Assembly (NCBI GenBank): GCA_036417435.1
Contig: CM070904.1
Location: 41,698,408-41,762,407 of the forward strand
Origin: Inia geoffrensis
Lineage: Eukaryota > Chordata > Mammalia > Artiodactyla > Iniidae
Reading direction: 5' to 3'
DNA length: 64,000 nucleotides
In this document: positions 22,471-33,131 of the stretch, one piece after another
Numbering within the stretch: position 1 is the first letter of the stretch
Layout of the letters: the number at the start of each line of letters is the position of its first letter
Program-made: the position numbers and the translations under genes
The notes under the pieces: model-generated
The model's input: the letters and a program-made list of their open reading frames with translations, nothing else
What the model was told of the DNA's origin: nothing
The model's database searches: none

Positions 22471-24127
22471 GCTTGGTGCTGTCTTTGTAGCTACATAGTC
22501 TTGGATAAAGTAGCTGACCTTGGAGCCTGTTAGGTCATCTGTGAAGTGGAATAACAAGGCTTGCCTGTTAGTGAATGTGATGATTAGATGAAAAAATTAA
22601 CTTGCTGCCAAGGAGTTGGAATCATTCTCTAGGTTAGTCGTTGCCCAGGAAGATGGCAAATGGAGTCCAGCTGCCTACTAGAGACAGAACATGGATGTGG
22701 TCCCCTTCTTGCTTCTCCTTTCCATGGCTGGAGTGGTCATCTTACCTGGCTTTGGCCAGCTACCCCCTCTTAAATTTGGATGCTCACTCTTCATCTCACC
22801 TGGAAGCCAGGTGGGGCTAGTACCCAGGCTCCTGCACGGGCTAGCTCAGCAGAGGCACTAGGGGCAAACACTTTTTCTCTTGCTGTCTATCAGCTTCCAC
22901 CCCCATCATGGCTGGGATTGGGATTCAGGATCAGACTTAAGGAGAAGGCTTCTAACCTGAGTAAAGGGAGTTCTGCACATGGTGGATCCCAGTTTCTACA
23001 GTTCTCCTTCAGTGACTGGCAAAGAATACCCACAGTAGCCAAGGATACTGTACCTTCTATTTGCTATGAGTATTTTCCTTTGCAATCTTCTAAAAACCAG
23101 GTCCTGGTTATGTTGGGTATCCCTAGACTCTGGAAATAGTACTGCCATAGGAGAACGGCATACTTTTCCTGATTGCTAAACACTGTAAGAACTGGAATGA
23201 CTAGTCATGTTAATTTCCATGTTTGATGTGGTCATTCAGGCCGGAAAAGGGGCATTTTTTTCTTTTTCTTCAACCACTGGATGTTCTCACCTCCTGAGGT
23301 CCATGGCCAATATAAAGTGGACAGACTTTCTTATAAGCAATATCTGTTTCCTTGCTAAACCCTCTAGCATATATTCTCTCGGTCATGTGAGCTCAACCTT
23401 CCTGTCACTTTGGGCACCTCCTCTGTCACTGTCTGTATCTTGTCAGACAGCTAGTAAGTATTGATATTCTCTCTGATGTCTCTCACTTTCTGACTTCTAA
23501 GTGTTGCTCTCTCCATACGCAGTTGCTTTTCTAGCTATGACAACACTAGATTCATCTTCCTTAAATGATAATCCTGATGACTCACACCAGTGGTTTTCCC
23601 ATTTTCCTTAGGCAGAGGTGAACTTGCCACAAAGTTAATGAGGCATAATGCTGAGGGTACTCCCTGGCAGGGAATCCAGCACCATGTTCACGTGGTCATA
23701 TGCTATTGTAAAATTAGCAAAAGTAAGATATTTTAATCCAGATCCATTAAGACTGCCATGTCTCTGCTTTGGCTTCCCCTTGTTGACACACCCCCTTTTG
23801 TCAGGAGGTGATGGAGTAGTGGGACAATTTTGGATCTGTATAATGGGAATTTTAGTTAGAGAATACACTTCAGTCCAATCTACTGCTACATATGCTTTTT
23901 GGTTCACTATCACATTGTGTTATTTTCCTAAATTTTGTAATGTTTTTGAAATCTGTCAGCCTTTAAAAATTTGTTATATGTTGTGATTTATTTCCCCACT
24001 TGAAATACACATTCATTTCGTACCTAATTTTGTATGAAAATTCTTATGAGGGTACCCAATTATATAAGCTTCAAGATTTAAAAAAAAAAAAAAAAAACCA
24101 CTCCTGCTTATATTATGTATATTTTTA
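22471..24127. other. Mostly unique sequence; no gene supported
   Basis: Holds plus-strand frames of 119 codons (22780-23139), 85 (23207-23464) and 112 (23648-23986). None has a recognisable domain. An A-rich tract at about 24080-24097 precedes the SINE. Composition is ordinary and I see no transposon order, although very old repeats would escape inspection by eye. Confidence 0.45.
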
Positions 24128-24345
24128 CTTTTTTTTTTTCTTTTTTTTTTAAAGCGGTACACGGGCCTCTCACTGTTGTGGCCTCTCCCGTTGCGGAGTG
24201 CAGGCTCTGGACACGCAGGCTCAGTGGCCATGGCTCATGGGCCTAGCCGCTCCACGGCATGTGGGATCTTCCCGGGCCGGGGCACAAACCCGCGTCCCCT
24301 GCATTGGCAGACGGACTCTCAACCACTGCGCCACCAGGTAAGCCC
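24128..24345 (-). mobile_element. Cetacean-type tRNA-derived SINE
   Basis: T-rich left end, shared SINE body, head ending '...ccaccaggtaagccc'. A perfect 17 bp target-site duplication TATTATGTATATTTTTA lies at 24111-24127 and 24346-24362, pointing to a fairly recent insertion. Confidence 0.97.
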
Positions 24346-24362
24346 TATTATGTATATTTTTA

Positions 24363-24626
24363 AAATACAACTAGTTTAGGATTCAATGCCCCCTCTTCTG
24401 GGATGCTCATATTTGTTCCAAATTTCCCCAACCCCATGACTGTCAGCATGGAACTTCTACTCCTGTTGTTTACTCTTTTTCCCCTCAAACCTTTGGGTAT
24501 GTGTCTGAATTCTACCTATCCTTTGGCACCCTAGCCACACTGCATGTCAAAGATAAATATACCAAACTCATAGTTATTGGCTATTTTCATGTGATAGGCA
24601 TCGTCCATACATTGTCTTTAGTTCCT
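24363..24626. other. Unique sequence, nothing recognised
   Basis: 'ttctacctatcctttggcac' loosely resembles the sense L2 3' end. The evidence is too thin for a call. Confidence 0.4.
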
Positions 24627-25109
24627 TTTTTTTAATTGAAGTATAGTTGATTTACAATGTTGTGTTAGTTTCTGGTGTACAGCAAAGTGATTCAAATGTA
24701 TATGTGTATCATATATACAATTATATATATATTCTTTTTCATATTCTTTTCCATTACGGTTTATTACAAAATATTGAATATAGTTTCCTGTGCTATACAG
24801 TAGGACCTCGTTGTTTACCTCTTTTAGATATAGTAATTTGTATCTGCTAATCCCATTCTCCTAACTTATCCCTCCACCACCCCCTTTTCCCCTTTGGTAA
24901 TCATAAGTTTGTTCTGTATGTCTGTGAGTCTGTTTCTGTTTCGTAAATAAGTCCATTTGTGTCATATTTTAGATTCCACATATAAGTGATAGCATATGGT
25001 ATTTGTCTTTCTCTGTCTGGCTCACTTCCCTTAGTATGATCATCTCTAGGTCCCTCCGTGTTGCTGCAGATGGCATTATTTCATTCTTTTTTTATGGCTG
25101 AGTAGTATT

Positions 25110-25150
<41 letters not shown>

Positions 25151-25165
25151 TGTATATGTATATTA
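24627..25165 (-). mobile_element. 5'-truncated L1 3' end, antisense
   Basis: Starts with the complement of an A tail (about 24628-24636), then 'attgaagtatagttgattta' and 'ttctggtgtacagcaaagtg', the L1 3' UTR complement. It ends after the ORF2 C-terminal 'MEYYSAIKK' complement. The flanks share 'tctttagttc' (about 24616-24625, and just after 25165), a probable target-site duplication. Confidence 0.9.
25112..25149. repeat. (GT)n microsatellite inside L1 3' region
   Basis: About 19 GT units, at the same place in the L1 consensus as the tract at 9485-9520. Confidence 0.95.
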
Positions 25166-26389
25166 TCTTTAGTTCTTACACCACCAGAAGAGGGAGACGT
25201 CATCATGCTCACTCGGTAGATGAAGCAGTGGATGCTTTGGGAGGTTACTTTGCCACTATCACAGAAAATGCACAGCCAGCATTTTCTCTTGCCCTGCAGA
25301 AGCACCTCTTAAAAATGATAACTCCTCCCCACATCTGCCCAGCGATATCTCTGAACCCCAAAGTACTGACAGTGCCCACCTTTAAACAGCCAACTGCTTG
25401 CGCTGTCACTTAACTATTTTGTAGACACACTTCTTATTTCTTCCCCCTTGCTCCACCCCAGCTGGAGGATATTAAACTAGAATCTGGGATGAGATCTTAC
25501 ATTCCCTTTGTCCACTGAAAGCAGCTGGAGAAAGAGCTCAATTCCAATTCATAGGAGCTTGCAACCCATGAAAATGGGTGTTTCTATTCTAACTTTTTAA
25601 TACCAGAACAGAAGAGCTAAGTTAAAAGATAGAAATATCTTTAAATCCACAATGACAAGAACTATATGCTAAAAATATTTTTCACAGAGAAGCACAATTC
25701 ACATGTGTCTTGATACTGACAGTTCAGTATAAGTGATTAAACTGAGAAGGAATTCATAGTTTTTAGAATATAATTGAAAAATTATGTTGGAATTTTAAAA
25801 TCAGTTTCCATCCTTCAGCCTAAAAAATGCATACTTTGCAAACCCAATAAAAATACAATGATAATGAGGAAAAAGAAATACCTTACATATCAGAAAGATT
25901 ATGATACCAGTGCAGTTTTTTAAATCTCTCTTTTGGTACCAATTTGTCCATATATTGTTTCATGGAATACTGGGAATAAGGATTATAATCTTCGAGTTTT
26001 CATTTTCTTTCTTTCTTTCTTCCTCTCCCTCATTCATTCATATTCTCTCTCTCTCCCTCTCTTCCTCTTTCATCATTCATGTATTGGATGGAATGATGGA
26101 ATGTTTTGTTTCTATACGCAAGTTATAGGCATCTGCCTCCACAGAGTATGCCGGGAAAATTCCTGTCATCTGGCCATTGGTGAGTCATTTAATCACAGAA
26201 TCTCAGGTTTATAAGAAATGTTAGATATTATATACTGCAAAACATTTCATCAAACTAATAACCATAGCTGTTCAGTGTGTTAAGAATTATGTTAATCATA
26301 CATCACTTCTTTTTCAAAAGAAATCTATGAGATAAATATTATCTTTAGTTTTACCAACGAGAAAACATAGGTTTAAGTAGTTAAATAAT
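25166..26389. other. Unique sequence with a CT-rich patch
   Basis: No gene is supported. A pyrimidine-rich tract of TTTC and CTCTC units lies at about 26005-26070 and accounts for the two overlapping plus-strand frames there. Confidence 0.55.
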
Positions 26390-26610
26390 AATAATCATTA
26401 TTAACATTTATTAAGTCCTTATTATATGCCAGATGATATTCCAAGAGTTTTACATTATGTTGAATTCTTAGTCCTCACACAACACTGAGCACAGTCCTTG
26501 GGAAGGAGGCACTCTTGTCTACATTTTATAGATGAGATAACTGAGACCAGGAGAGTTCTAATGACCTGCCAAGGTCACACAGCTAGTAAGTGGCAGACCA
26601 GTATTGAAAA
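26390..26610 (-). mobile_element. MIR remnant, antisense
   Basis: 'ttattaagtccttattatat', 'tgagataactgagaccagga', 'gccaaggtcacacagctagt' and 'aagtggcagaccagtattga' are a well-kept antisense MIR core. Confidence 0.9.
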
Positions 26611-26779
26611 GAGGCCAACAAGCTCTAGAAACCACCACTCTGCCCCAAATAACACATCTATTTAGAGACAGCCTTTGAACTTTTTTATTCCAAAGTCTAT
26701 TTTCTTAATTACACTGTTTCAATCCCCTTTCCAATTGCCTTACAAAAGGTTATTAAGCCTCAGCTGGAACCCCTGTTAC

Positions 26780-26885
26780 TGCCGGGGGGATTGGCTGCTC
26801 CTGGAGAAAGTTCATTCTATTTTTGGACAGCTCTGTTGTTAGAAAATTCTTCCTTATATTGAGCTAAAATCTACCTCCCCATTAC
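26780..26885 (-). mobile_element. CR1/L3 LINE 3'-end remnant
   Basis: 'ttctatttttggacagctct', 'gttagaaaattcttccttat' and 'attgagctaaaatctacctc' match the conserved end region of mammalian L3/CR1. Further diverged pieces may continue to about 27290. The strand is assigned from memory of the usual orientation and is uncertain. Confidence 0.6.
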
Positions 26886-28499
26886 CTGTGTGAAGGGAGT
26901 GGGATTGGGAGAAAAGGTCATTAGATATGAGGCTGACGGGAAGGTAAAGACCAGAGTGTGTAGTGCTTTAAAGACCACACCAGCTTCTAATGCTGATGGG
27001 GAGACTGAAGTTCCAGTAAACGCCCAGCTGTGAAGACACATCTCCCCATCCTGCACCTGGATGGCAGGTTTTCTAACTTCAGTGCAGGAATTTACACATA
27101 TCCATCCTGCATTTGGCATTCTTGGTTTCCCCTCATCATTCCAACATCAAGATATTTTTGTCTCCTGATTCTGATTTTTTGTGTATTAGCTACCTTTTCC
27201 AGCTTTCCACATTTAACAATATCTTTAATCAAGCTATTGACAAGCTTCTAAGAAAGATCTTACTGGATCGTGCCTAAAAATTAGAATTGAAATCATCGAT
27301 CACCACTAAGCTACAGTACTCATGCCTAGTGACAGAACATTGGCCAGTCTCTTCTTTTTCTCACTCTTCACTATCCTGGGTGCTTCAGCAGCCAAATGGC
27401 TACTGGGCAATAAATAATAAACATCATAAAATTTGGACTACTATAGCCAGGGAGGACATTTAATGGTGTTAACAAAGGAAATGAAGTGGTATTTATGTTT
27501 CTGCTTAGTGGAGAATCGATATTTAGTAATGATCTCATTGGAAAGTTCCTCTTGCATACCAAAAGAAAACAATGTTTCATGGATCTTAAAAGCCTACCCA
27601 CTGCCACAGCTTTAAGAACAACATGGATTCAACCGGGCAGAACACAGAGCAAATACATGAGGCTGAGACAGAATGAGTACACTGACCCAAGAAAGCAGAA
27701 AAAGAGGCCATTCACTCCTGGCCATTGAATAACCCACATCAGGCAGGCTGGCTTTTTGCAGACTCTAGTGGAGAAAAAGTGCCCCTTAGAAACACCTGGT
27801 GAAGGCTTTGTTACTTAAAATCTTTCACTAGTTGTAGCTATAGGGAGGAAATATCTCAGAAATTACAATATACATTGTGATACAAGGATGCCATCATCCC
27901 AGCAGCCTGGGACCCAGAGGGATGCAACCCACAAAGGAAATTAAGTTCTGCTCAGAGAAGGAAAGTAAGGAACTCTGAGCTAAACCAAGCCAGAAGCCAT
28001 GCCCATCAGCATTCCCAGCTGACCAAAGATTCACCAGATATGACTAAAGAGAGAATGAAATGTAAGAGTGTGCCATTTATAATTTTTAGGTTACTATATG
28101 TAACTATTCTCAAGTTACTTCTTAATAACCTACGTATAGTTTTCATTTCTCAAGAGCCCATCTATTTTCTCATAAAGTACCCTATTATTAAAAATTAACA
28201 ATAATTATTCTCCCTGTCTCCTGTCCGAGAGACGTCTGATCTGAGCTAACCCAAACTGAAAATCACATTTAAGACTCACACTTATGACTCTGGGGCTTAC
28301 AGTGAGCAGAGCAGATAAGCAATCCCTTTTGCAATGCTGTCTTATGCAGCTGACTTTCACCATATATAGGTTGATGTCCATATAAAACTCAATTGTGGAT
28401 AGCAGAGTTTGCCTCATATATGATGTTTGGAGCAGGGTGGCCATTCTAGTTCCGCGTCGCATGCCAAGTCTTATCCTACCAAGCCCCAGTGATATCATG
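26886..28499. other. Mostly unique sequence, no gene supported
   Basis: Short frames only, 104 codons at most (28205-28519 minus), without recognisable domains. 27010-27290 may be a weak continuation of the CR1/L3 fragment. Confidence 0.45.
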
Positions 28500-28690
28500 A
28501 GAGAAATCATCAATATCATAAGGATAATTACGATTTATATGGCACTCAGTATGTGTCCTCAATTAAAGCAATGACTTTTATTCCTTTCTGAATTCTCATA
28601 GAAACTTTCTGGCATAGGTCTAATCATTCCAATTTTATATTTGAAGAAACTGTAGTTCAAAGCCTTTAAGAATCTTTTATAAAGTCAAAT
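28500..28690 (-). mobile_element. MIR remnant, antisense (weak)
   Basis: 'tttatatggcactcagtatg', 'aatcattccaattttatatt' and 'gaagaaactgtagttcaaag' follow antisense MIR order with many differences. Confidence 0.55.
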
Positions 28691-29849
28691 ACCTGAGAGA
28701 CAGGGGAGGCTGTATCTGCTTCCTACCGTGGAGTTATTTGCGTGCCTGGTACAAGTCTTAGGTTTTACTACCAGTTCCTTTCATTTTTTGTTTTGTTTTG
28801 TTTTTCCTTGTGGCACTTCCAGCACCATGATTCTGTTTTGAACGCCCTGTCTTTTATGGACTGCTGCTAGCTGCCTACTCTGCCTTCCCAGAGTGCTCTT
28901 AAAGCCTGCTTATCTCAGAGTCAGGGCCACCCCTGGCTTCTGCTGGCACGGGAAAGAGTATCAATGCAGGCCCACATTCCATGTGTTGAAATATTTAATT
29001 TATAGACCAAGATAACAAACTGTTTAATAAAACATGTTCAGTCCTTCTACCTTGACAAGCATACCTTTATAATAACCAGGAAGGCTACGTTTGAGTTTAG
29101 AGTTATCAGATTCCTTGATAATGTGGTGATGCCAAAAGAGACAGGCCCTGGGCCCCAGTAAGCCTCTTCTCTCCACTTCTGGCTCCATTCTGTGCTGAGA
29201 AGGGCCTCTCGTGTTCACCGCCCTGGGCCTAGGACTGTGCATGCTTATGGTGTGATCCACCCTAGGGAGAGCAGACCAAGAGAAGAAGGCTGTGTGGGCC
29301 TTGCAAAAGGGCTTGGGGGCCATTTGGGCAATGAATTCTGAGATTCTGGGCACCTGGATGATGGTCTGGGAGGGGCAGGTGCCTGTTCGGAGGGCATGTT
29401 GCACTGGCCTCAGGGAGGCCTTATCTTGCAGCAAAGGGCACACTGCAATTAGTACAGGGTGGGATCTTCTTACATGGCAATATTGCTTGAGATTTCTCCA
29501 AATCCTGGCTTCTCTCATTCAGAACTATTGAAATAATGAGGAATCACTGGGCCAAATGCCAGAGAAGTGGCTTTGCAAGTCAAGCTGGTCTTTTAAAGCC
29601 AATTCCCTTCACCTCTTTAGAATCACTTCCTTCCAAGTACTCAAGGCTTTTCTGCAGAGCCAAGCTTTCCATTCACGGAGGACATAATGTGAAAATTCAT
29701 TCTCTGAAATATGTTACTTTTCCTAAGGGACCTTATGAATTTTGTTTTAAAAGAGGCTGCTATTTAAACCAAAGGAATAAATTTGCTGATAGATGTTTTA
29801 ACAATAGCGGAAATGTACTTGCAGACAGGAATTTTCTTGCTATAAATCT
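28691..29849. other. Unique sequence holding a 164-codon unassigned frame
   Basis: No repeat is recognised. The stretch includes a 164-codon minus-strand open frame (29024-29518) and a 115-codon plus-strand frame (29536-29883). Neither has a family I recognise. It ends at the antisense MLT1 LTR. Confidence 0.45.
29024..29518 (-). other. Unassigned open frame, 164 codons, coding status unknown
   Basis: The frame opens with ATG on the minus strand and ends shortly before an AATAAA-like 'tttaataaaaca' complement and an AT-rich stretch. The translation is rich in Arg, Pro, His and Ser, has no transmembrane segment or motif I know, and no repeat homology by eye. A 164-codon frame can occur by chance in GC-richer DNA. 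A decayed retrocopy or a terminal exon are alternatives. No splice acceptor or poly(A) tract decides between them. Confidence 0.2.
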
Positions 29850-30234
29850 GTGTTCATTTCCTAGGGTTGCCATAATGAATTAACACAAACTTGGTGGCTT
29901 CCAACGACAGAAATTAATTTGCTCACTGTTGTGGAGACCAGAAATCTGAAATCAAGGTGTCAGCAGAACAGTGCTTCCTCTGAAGAGTCTAGGGAAGGTT
30001 CCTTTCCTGCCTCATCCAGCCTCTGGCAACTCCAGCTGTTCCTTGGTTTGTGGCTGTATCACCCCAATCTCTGCCTCCATCTTGTAACTGAGCAGGACAC
30101 TATGGGGCCTTGCTGGGACAGATCCCTCCCTCCATGTCCTCTGCCTGATTCTTGTTTGAGGAAAAGCTGCAGTTTCCCAGGCCTCCCTGAGTCACAAAAG
30201 CCTGCCTCAAGAATTAATGATTGAAAGGATGTGA

Positions 30235-32189
30235 GGAGGAGCTCCAGGAAGATGGAGGAAGAGTAAGACGCGCAGATCACCTTCCTCCCCACAGATACAC
30301 CAGAAATACATCTACACGTGGAACAACTCCTACTGAACACCTACTGAATGCTGGCAGAAGACCTCAGACCTCCCAAAAGGCAAGAAACCCCCCATGTACC
30401 TGGGTAGGGCAAAAGAAAAAAGAAAAACAGAGATAAAAGGATAGGGACAGGACCTGCACCAGTGGGAGGGAGCTGTGAAGGAGGAAAGGTTTCCACACAC
30501 TAGGAAGCCCCTTCGTGGGTGGACACTGCGGGTGGCAGAGGGGGTAAGCTTCGGAGCCACGGAGGAGAGCACAGCAACAGGGGTGCGGAGGGCAAAGCGG
30601 AGAGATTCCCACACAGAGGATCGGTGCCGGCCGGCACTCACCAGGCCAAGAGGCTTCTCCGGGGTGGGCGGAGGCTGGGAGCTGAGGCTCGGGCTTTGGT
30701 CGGAGCGCTGGGAGAGGACTGGGGTTGGTGGCATGCACACAGCCTGCAGGGGGTTAGTGCACCACGGCTACCTGGGAGGGAGTCCGGGGAAAAGTCTGGA
30801 CCTGCCGAAGAGGCAAGAGACATTTTCTTGCCTCTCTGTATCCTGGTGCGCGAGGAGAGGGGATTAAGAGCACTGCTTAAAGGAGCTCCAGAGACGGGCT
30901 CAAGCTGCTGCTAACAGCATGGACCCCAGAGACGGACATGAGACGCTAAGGCTGCTGCTGCTGTCACCAAGAAGTCCCTGTGCAAGCCCAGGTCACTATC
31001 CACACCACCCCTCCCAGGAGCCTGTGCAGCCCGCCACTGCCAGGGCCCTGGCATTCATGGACAACTTCCCCGGGAGAACGTACGGCGAGCCTCAGGCTGA
31101 TGCAACGTCATGCTGGCCTCTGCCGCTGAAGGCTCACCCAGCACTCCATGCCCCTCCCTACCCCTGGCCTGAGTGCGCCAGAGCCCCCAAATCAGCGACT
31201 CCTTTAACCCCGTCCTCTCTGAGTGAAGAACAAATGCCCTCAGGCGACCTACAAGCAGAGGCAGGGCCAAATCCAAAGCTGAACCCCGGGAGCTATGCGA
31301 ACAAAGAAGAGAAAGGGAAATCCCTCCCAGCAGCCTCAGGAGCAGCGGATTAAATCCCCACAATCAACTTGATGTACCTGTATCAGTGGACTACCTGAAT
31401 AGACAACGAATCATCCCAAATTGAGGAGGTGGACTTGGAGAGCAAGATAGATTATTTTTTTCCCCTTTTCCTCTTTTTGTGAGTGTGTATGTGTATGCTT
31501 CTGTGTGAGATTTTGTCTGTATAGCTTTGCTTTCACCATTTGTCCTAGGGTTCTGTCTGTCTGTTTTTTTTTTTTTACGTAAAAAAATATTTTTTCATAA
31601 TAATTATTTTCAATAACTTTATTTTATCTTACTTTATTTTATTTTACCCTCTTTCTTTCTTTCTATTTTTTCTCCCTTTTATTCTGAGCCGTGTGGATGA
31701 AAGACTCTTGGTGCTCCGGCCAGGAGTCAGTGCTGTGCCTCTGAGGTGGGAGAGCCAACTTCAGGACACTGGTCCACAAGAGACCTCCCAGCTCCACGTA
31801 ATACCAAGTGGTGAAAATGTCCCAGAGACCTCCACCTCAACACCAAGACCCAACTTCACTCAATGACCAGCAAGCTACAGTGCTGGATACCCTATGCCAA
31901 ACAACTACCAAGACAGGAACACAGCCCCACACATTAGCAGAAAGGCTGCCTAAAATCATAATAAGGCCACAGACACCGCAAAGCACACCACCAGACGTGG
32001 ACCTGCCCACCAGAAAGACAAGATCCAGCCTCATCCACCACAACACAGGCACTAGGCCCCTCCACCAGGAAGCCTACACAACCCACTGAACAAACAACCT
32101 TAGCCACTGGGGACAGACACCAAAATCAACAGGAACCTCAAACCTGCAGCCTGCGAAAAGGAGACCCAAAACACAGTAAGATAAGCAAA
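30235..32189 (+). promoter_or_regulatory. L1 5' UTR with internal promoter region
   Basis: About 1.95 kb, relatively GC-rich up to 31400, then a T-rich tract (about 31445-31690). L1 5' UTRs carry an internal Pol II promoter. The 'gaagatggagg' near 30249 is placed like the YY1-type AAGATGG site of other L1s, though it is not identical. Frames in it (for example 30919-31353 plus and 30330-30740 minus) are not recognised proteins. Confidence 0.75.
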
Positions 32190-33073
32190 ATGAGAAAACA
32201 GAAAAACACACAGCAGATGAAGGAGCAAGGTAAAAACCCACCAGACCTAACAAATGAAGAGGAAATAGGCAGTTTACCTGAAAAAGAATTCAGAGTAATG
32301 ACAGTAAAGATGATCCAAAGTCTTAGAATAGACAAAATGCAAGAAACATTTAACAAGGACCTGGAAGAACTAAAAAGGAAACAAGCAATGATGAACAACA
32401 CAATAAATGAAATTTAAAATACTCTAGAAGGGATCAACAGAAGAATAACTGAGGCAGAAGAATGGAAAAGTGATCTGGAAGATAAAAGAGTGGAAATAAC
32501 TACTGCAAAGCAGAATAAAGAAAAAAGAATGAAAAGAACTGAGGACAGTCTCAGAGACCTCTGGGACAATATTAAAGGCACAAACATTCGAATTATAGGG
32601 GTTCCAGAAGAAGAAGAGAAAAAGAAAGGGACTGAGAAAATATTTGAAGAGATTATAGTTGAAAACTTCCCTAATGTGGGAAAGGAAATAGTTAATCAAG
32701 TCCAGGAAGCATAGAGTGTCCCATACAGGATAAATCCAAGGAGAAACACGCCAAGACACATATTAATCAAACTGTCAAAAATTAAATACAAAGAAAACAT
32801 ATTAAAGGCAGCAAGGGAAAAACAACAAATAACACACAAGGGATCCCCATAAGGTTAACAGCTGATCTTTCAGCAGAAACTCTGCAAGCCAGAAGGGAGT
32901 GGCAGGATATATTTAAAGTGATGAAGGAGAAAAACCTACAACCAAGATTACTCTACCCAGCAAGGATCTCATTCAGATTTGGAGAAATTAAAACCTTCAC
33001 AGACAAGCAAAAGCTAAGAGAGTTCAGCACCACCAAACCAGCTATACAAATAATGCTAAAGGAACATCTCTAG
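32190..33073 (+). pseudogene. L1 ORF1 (RNA-binding chaperone), broken
   Basis: L1 ORF1p coats the L1 RNA as a coiled-coil trimer and acts as a nucleic-acid chaperone in the cytoplasmic RNP. Here the frame starts at an ATG (MRKQKNTQQMKEQ...) and reads through a Lys/Glu-rich coiled-coil segment. It meets a TAA at 32415-32417, reopens in the same frame, and stops again at 32712-32714. The RRM-like part is visible around the GVPEEEEKKKG block (near 32600-32635). The C-terminal domain continues after 32720 in other frames up to a TAG near 33071. The two in-frame stops plus at least one frameshift mean no intact ORF1p. A 58 bp spacer separates it from ORF2, as in other L1s. Confidence 0.9.
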
Positions 33074-33131
33074 GCAAGAAACACAAGAGAAGGAAAAGAC
33101 CTACAATAAAAAAACCAAAACAATTAAGAAA

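Noticed and set aside
22780..23139. 119-codon frame considered as an exon
   Set aside because: No domain, no clear splice sites and no partner exon. This length is expected by chance in a window this size.
30330..31353. Several overlapping frames of 100-144 codons in GC-rich sequence, which looked like exons or a CpG island
   Set aside because: They lie wholly in the L1 5' UTR. Both strands are open because of composition and no domain is recognisable.
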